Assembly: GCF_003050935.1 (NCBI RefSeq)
Contig: NZ_QAOX01000001.1
Coordinates: 62,001 to 126,000 of the forward strand
Source: Luteibacter sp. OK325
GTDB taxonomy: Bacteria > Pseudomonadota > Gammaproteobacteria > Xanthomonadales > Rhodanobacteraceae
Length of the DNA stretch: 64,000 nucleotides
Direction of reading: 5' to 3'
Shown: positions 62,343 to 64,000 of the stretch, one piece after another
Layout: each line of letters starts with the position of its first letter
Position numbering within the stretch: the first letter of the stretch is position 1
Notes under the pieces: model-generated
Database searches by the model: none
Told to the model about the DNA's origin: nothing
The model's input: the letters and a program-made list of their open reading frames with translations, nothing else
Program-made: the position numbers and the translations under genes

Positions 62343-64000
62343 GTGACGTCACGCAACAGCATCCTGCCTAAACGCCGCCTGCTGGCGACAGCCGTCGCCT
62401 TCATCGTGTCCAGTGCCGCCCAGGCCGCCCAGGCGCCTGCCACGGTCGCTCCATCGGGCACGACTACCCAGACTGCGCCGGTGGCCACCTGTGCGCTGGG
62501 CTCGTTCTTGTGCCCACCGCGGCCGATCAACTACAACCTGTGCCGTCCGAACGCCATGCTCGCCTTCTACGAGCCGGCGATCACCAAGGACACGACGCTG
62601 CGCGAGACTGCCGTCACCGACGTACATTCAGGTATCGACGACGGCAATGCCAGCGGCGTCAAAGTCGAGAGTCCGGAGCCCGACGTCTACCACCTGACCG
62701 GTGGTGTACGTCTGGAGCGCGCCGACCAGGTCATGCGCGCCGACGACGTGACCTACAACTCCGCCTCCACCGCTTACGATGCGAAGGGGAATGTGCGGTA
62801 CCAGGAGGCGGGCATGCTCGTTTCCGCCGACCGCATGACAGGCACTACTACGCCCAACCAGGCCGACGCCGACCATGTCACCTACCAGCTGCTGCAGTCG
62901 CGCGGCAATGGCGTGGCCGACCACGCCAAGGTGATGGACCCGCAGCATGGCCGCTTCAACATGGCCACGTATTCCACCTGCGATGTCGGTAGCCACGTGT
63001 GGGAGTTCCGCGCGAAGACGATGAACCTGAACAAGGACACCGGTGTCGGCGAAGCTCGCAGCGCGACCATGCGGTACAAGAACGTGCCGTTCATGTACCT
63101 GCCCTACTTCAGTTTTCCGCTTGACGACCGCCGCAAGAGTGGCTTCCTTTACCCGACGTTCGGCTCGAACACCTATTCGGGCGTGTACCTGACTCTGCCG
63201 TATTACTTCAACCTCGCGCCGAACTACGACGCCACGGTGGAGCCGGGTTTCTACAGCGATCGCGGCCTGATGCTCGGAGGCGAGTTCCGTTACCTGCTGC
63301 CGCAGTCGAACGGCAGCTTCGACCTGCACTACATGGCGCACGACAAGGGCGAGGACCAGGACGTCAGTCACACGAGCGACCGCGACGGCTCCAAGCAACG
63401 GTGGCTGCTGCAGATTGCCAACTCCACCAACCTGGGCGACGGCTTCCACTTCGGCGCGAACATCAACCGGGCTTCGGACAACCAGTATTTCCGTGACTTC
63501 GGTAACGATATCTACACCACGGGCGTCACCTTGCTTTCGTCCAGCGCGTACGTGAGCAAGGGTGGCAAATACTGGTCCGCCTCCCTCGGCGCGGACGATT
63601 ACCAGAACGTCGACGCGGGCCTGCCGAATTACGTGGCACCGTACCGTCGCTGGCCGCGCGGCACCTTCAACTTCAACGCACCCGTGCTCAGCTGGCTCGA
63701 CGGCGGCATCGACACCGAAATCGTGAACTTCCGCAAGGAAGATCCCGCACCGGTCTCCCCTGGCTTTCCCGGTCAGGTGGATGGCACCCGACTGGATCTC
63801 GCCCCGTTTCTCGCTGCCGACTTCCAGGGTGCCTCCTGGTTCGTCCGTCCGCGTATCGAGTACCGCTACACCGATTATCGCCTCGACACCGATTACCAGC
63901 ACTACAACTACACGCAACGCGACCCATCCCGCTCCCTGCCGATCGCCAACGTGGATGCCGGCCTGATCTTCGACAAGCAGACCAGCCTGTTCGGCACCGA
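62343..64000 (+). CDS. lptD: LPS-assembly outer-membrane protein, partial at right edge
   Basis: The gene starts at GTG 62343 and runs off the window; about 552 codons are visible. After a signal peptide (LLATAVAFIVSSAAQA) and a Thr/Ala-rich stretch, residues about 55-230 form the LptA-like periplasmic domain (YHLTGGVRLERADQVMRADDVTYN, GNVRYQEAGMLVSADRM). The barrel begins with NVPFMYLPYFSFPLDDRRKSGFL, the conserved LptD signature. Two Cys (CALGSFLC) may be the N-terminal disulfide pair. With LptE it inserts lipopolysaccharide into the outer leaflet. No clear promoter or strong ribosome site is seen in the 144-bp gap upstream. Confidence 0.95.
   Translation, partial: MTSRNSILPKRRLLATAVAFIVSSAAQAAQAPATVAPSGTTTQTAPVATCALGSFLCPPRPINYNLCRPNAMLAFYEPAITKDTTLRETAVTDVHSGIDDGNASGVKVESPEPDVYHLTGGVRLERADQVMRADDVTYNSASTAYDAKGNVRYQEAGMLVSADRMTGTTTPNQADADHVTYQLLQSRGNGVADHAKVMDPQHGRFNMATYSTCDVGSHVWEFRAKTMNLNKDTGVGEARSATMRYKNVPFMYLPYFSFPLDDRRKSGFLYPTFGSNTYSGVYLTLPYYFNLAPNYDATVEPGFYSDRGLMLGGEFRYLLPQSNGSFDLHYMAHDKGEDQDVSHTSDRDGSKQRWLLQIANSTNLGDGFHFGANINRASDNQYFRDFGNDIYTTGVTLLSSSAYVSKGGKYWSASLGADDYQNVDAGLPNYVAPYRRWPRGTFNFNAPVLSWLDGGIDTEIVNFRKEDPAPVSPGFPGQVDGTRLDLAPFLAADFQGASWFVRPRIEYRYTDYRLDTDYQHYNYTQRDPSRSLPIANVDAGLIFDKQTSLFGT

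Overview
The window is about 64 kb of GC-rich DNA from a Gram-negative gammaproteobacterium. Several things suggest a Xanthomonadales genome, probably Rhodanobacteraceae (Luteibacter/Dyella-like): two large Oar-type TonB-dependent receptors with carboxypeptidase-like N-termini, pilSR next to sucCD, lptD, chaperone-usher fimbriae, and a dispersed GGAGCCG(A/C)TTCA(T/G)CGGC repeat. This assignment is inferred from gene content; there is no rRNA or other marker in the window.

Region 1 (1-16.9 kb) is the most interesting. It looks like a dedicated locus for scavenging peptidoglycan peptides. A leftward operon encodes a transglutaminase-like protein, a TonB-dependent receptor and a zinc dipeptidase whose C-terminus runs into a serine beta-lactamase-type domain at the window edge. 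A divergent rightward operon encodes a DUF819 membrane protein, an SH3/NlpC-P60 endopeptidase of YkfC type, an L-Ala-D/L-Glu epimerase, an RpiR-type regulator with altered SIS ligand motifs, an L,D-transpeptidase-fold protein, a divergent DAACS symporter and a DadA/DauA-like FAD oxidase. A second receptor gene faces the operon end. Together they could take muropeptides across the outer membrane, trim them to L-Ala-D-Glu, import and epimerise the dipeptide and oxidise D-amino acids.

Region 2 (17.2-30.3 kb) holds a SRPBCC protein, sucCD, the pilSR type IV pilus two-component system, an EF-hand protein, a small membrane protein, an M23 peptidase, two unrecognised small ORFs, and a three-gene signalling operon (CHASE3-like/PAS kinase, Rcp1-like regulator, REC-kinase-REC hybrid).

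Region 3 (30.4-37.8 kb) is a mannose-use locus: a GH92 alpha-mannosidase divergent from a LacI regulator, FucP/GluP-type symporter, fructokinase and AGE-family sugar isomerase. Large hairpins lie at both transcript ends. The route mannose to fructose to fructose-6-phosphate avoids mannose-6-phosphate isomerase.

Region 4 (37.8-46.6 kb) contains a small putative toxin-tail/immunity-like remnant, a two-gene NHEJ module (Ku and a stand-alone LigD polymerase domain), a CocE/NonD hydrolase, an 800-bp gene-free stretch carrying a pair of about 123-bp inverted repeats, a small Ala/Pro-rich lipoprotein and a repeat-rich autotransporter.

Region 5 (46.6-64 kb) has an EamA exporter divergent from an aminotransferase, an M1 aminopeptidase, a DipZ-like thioredoxin-fold protein with CxxS instead of CxxC, ssb, a four-gene chaperone-usher fimbrial operon, ispB, a dienelactone hydrolase, two UbiH-family hydroxylases, a PduO-type cobalamin adenosyltransferase and the 5' part of lptD, which runs off the right edge. 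I saw no tRNA, rRNA, CRISPR array, insertion sequence or prophage.
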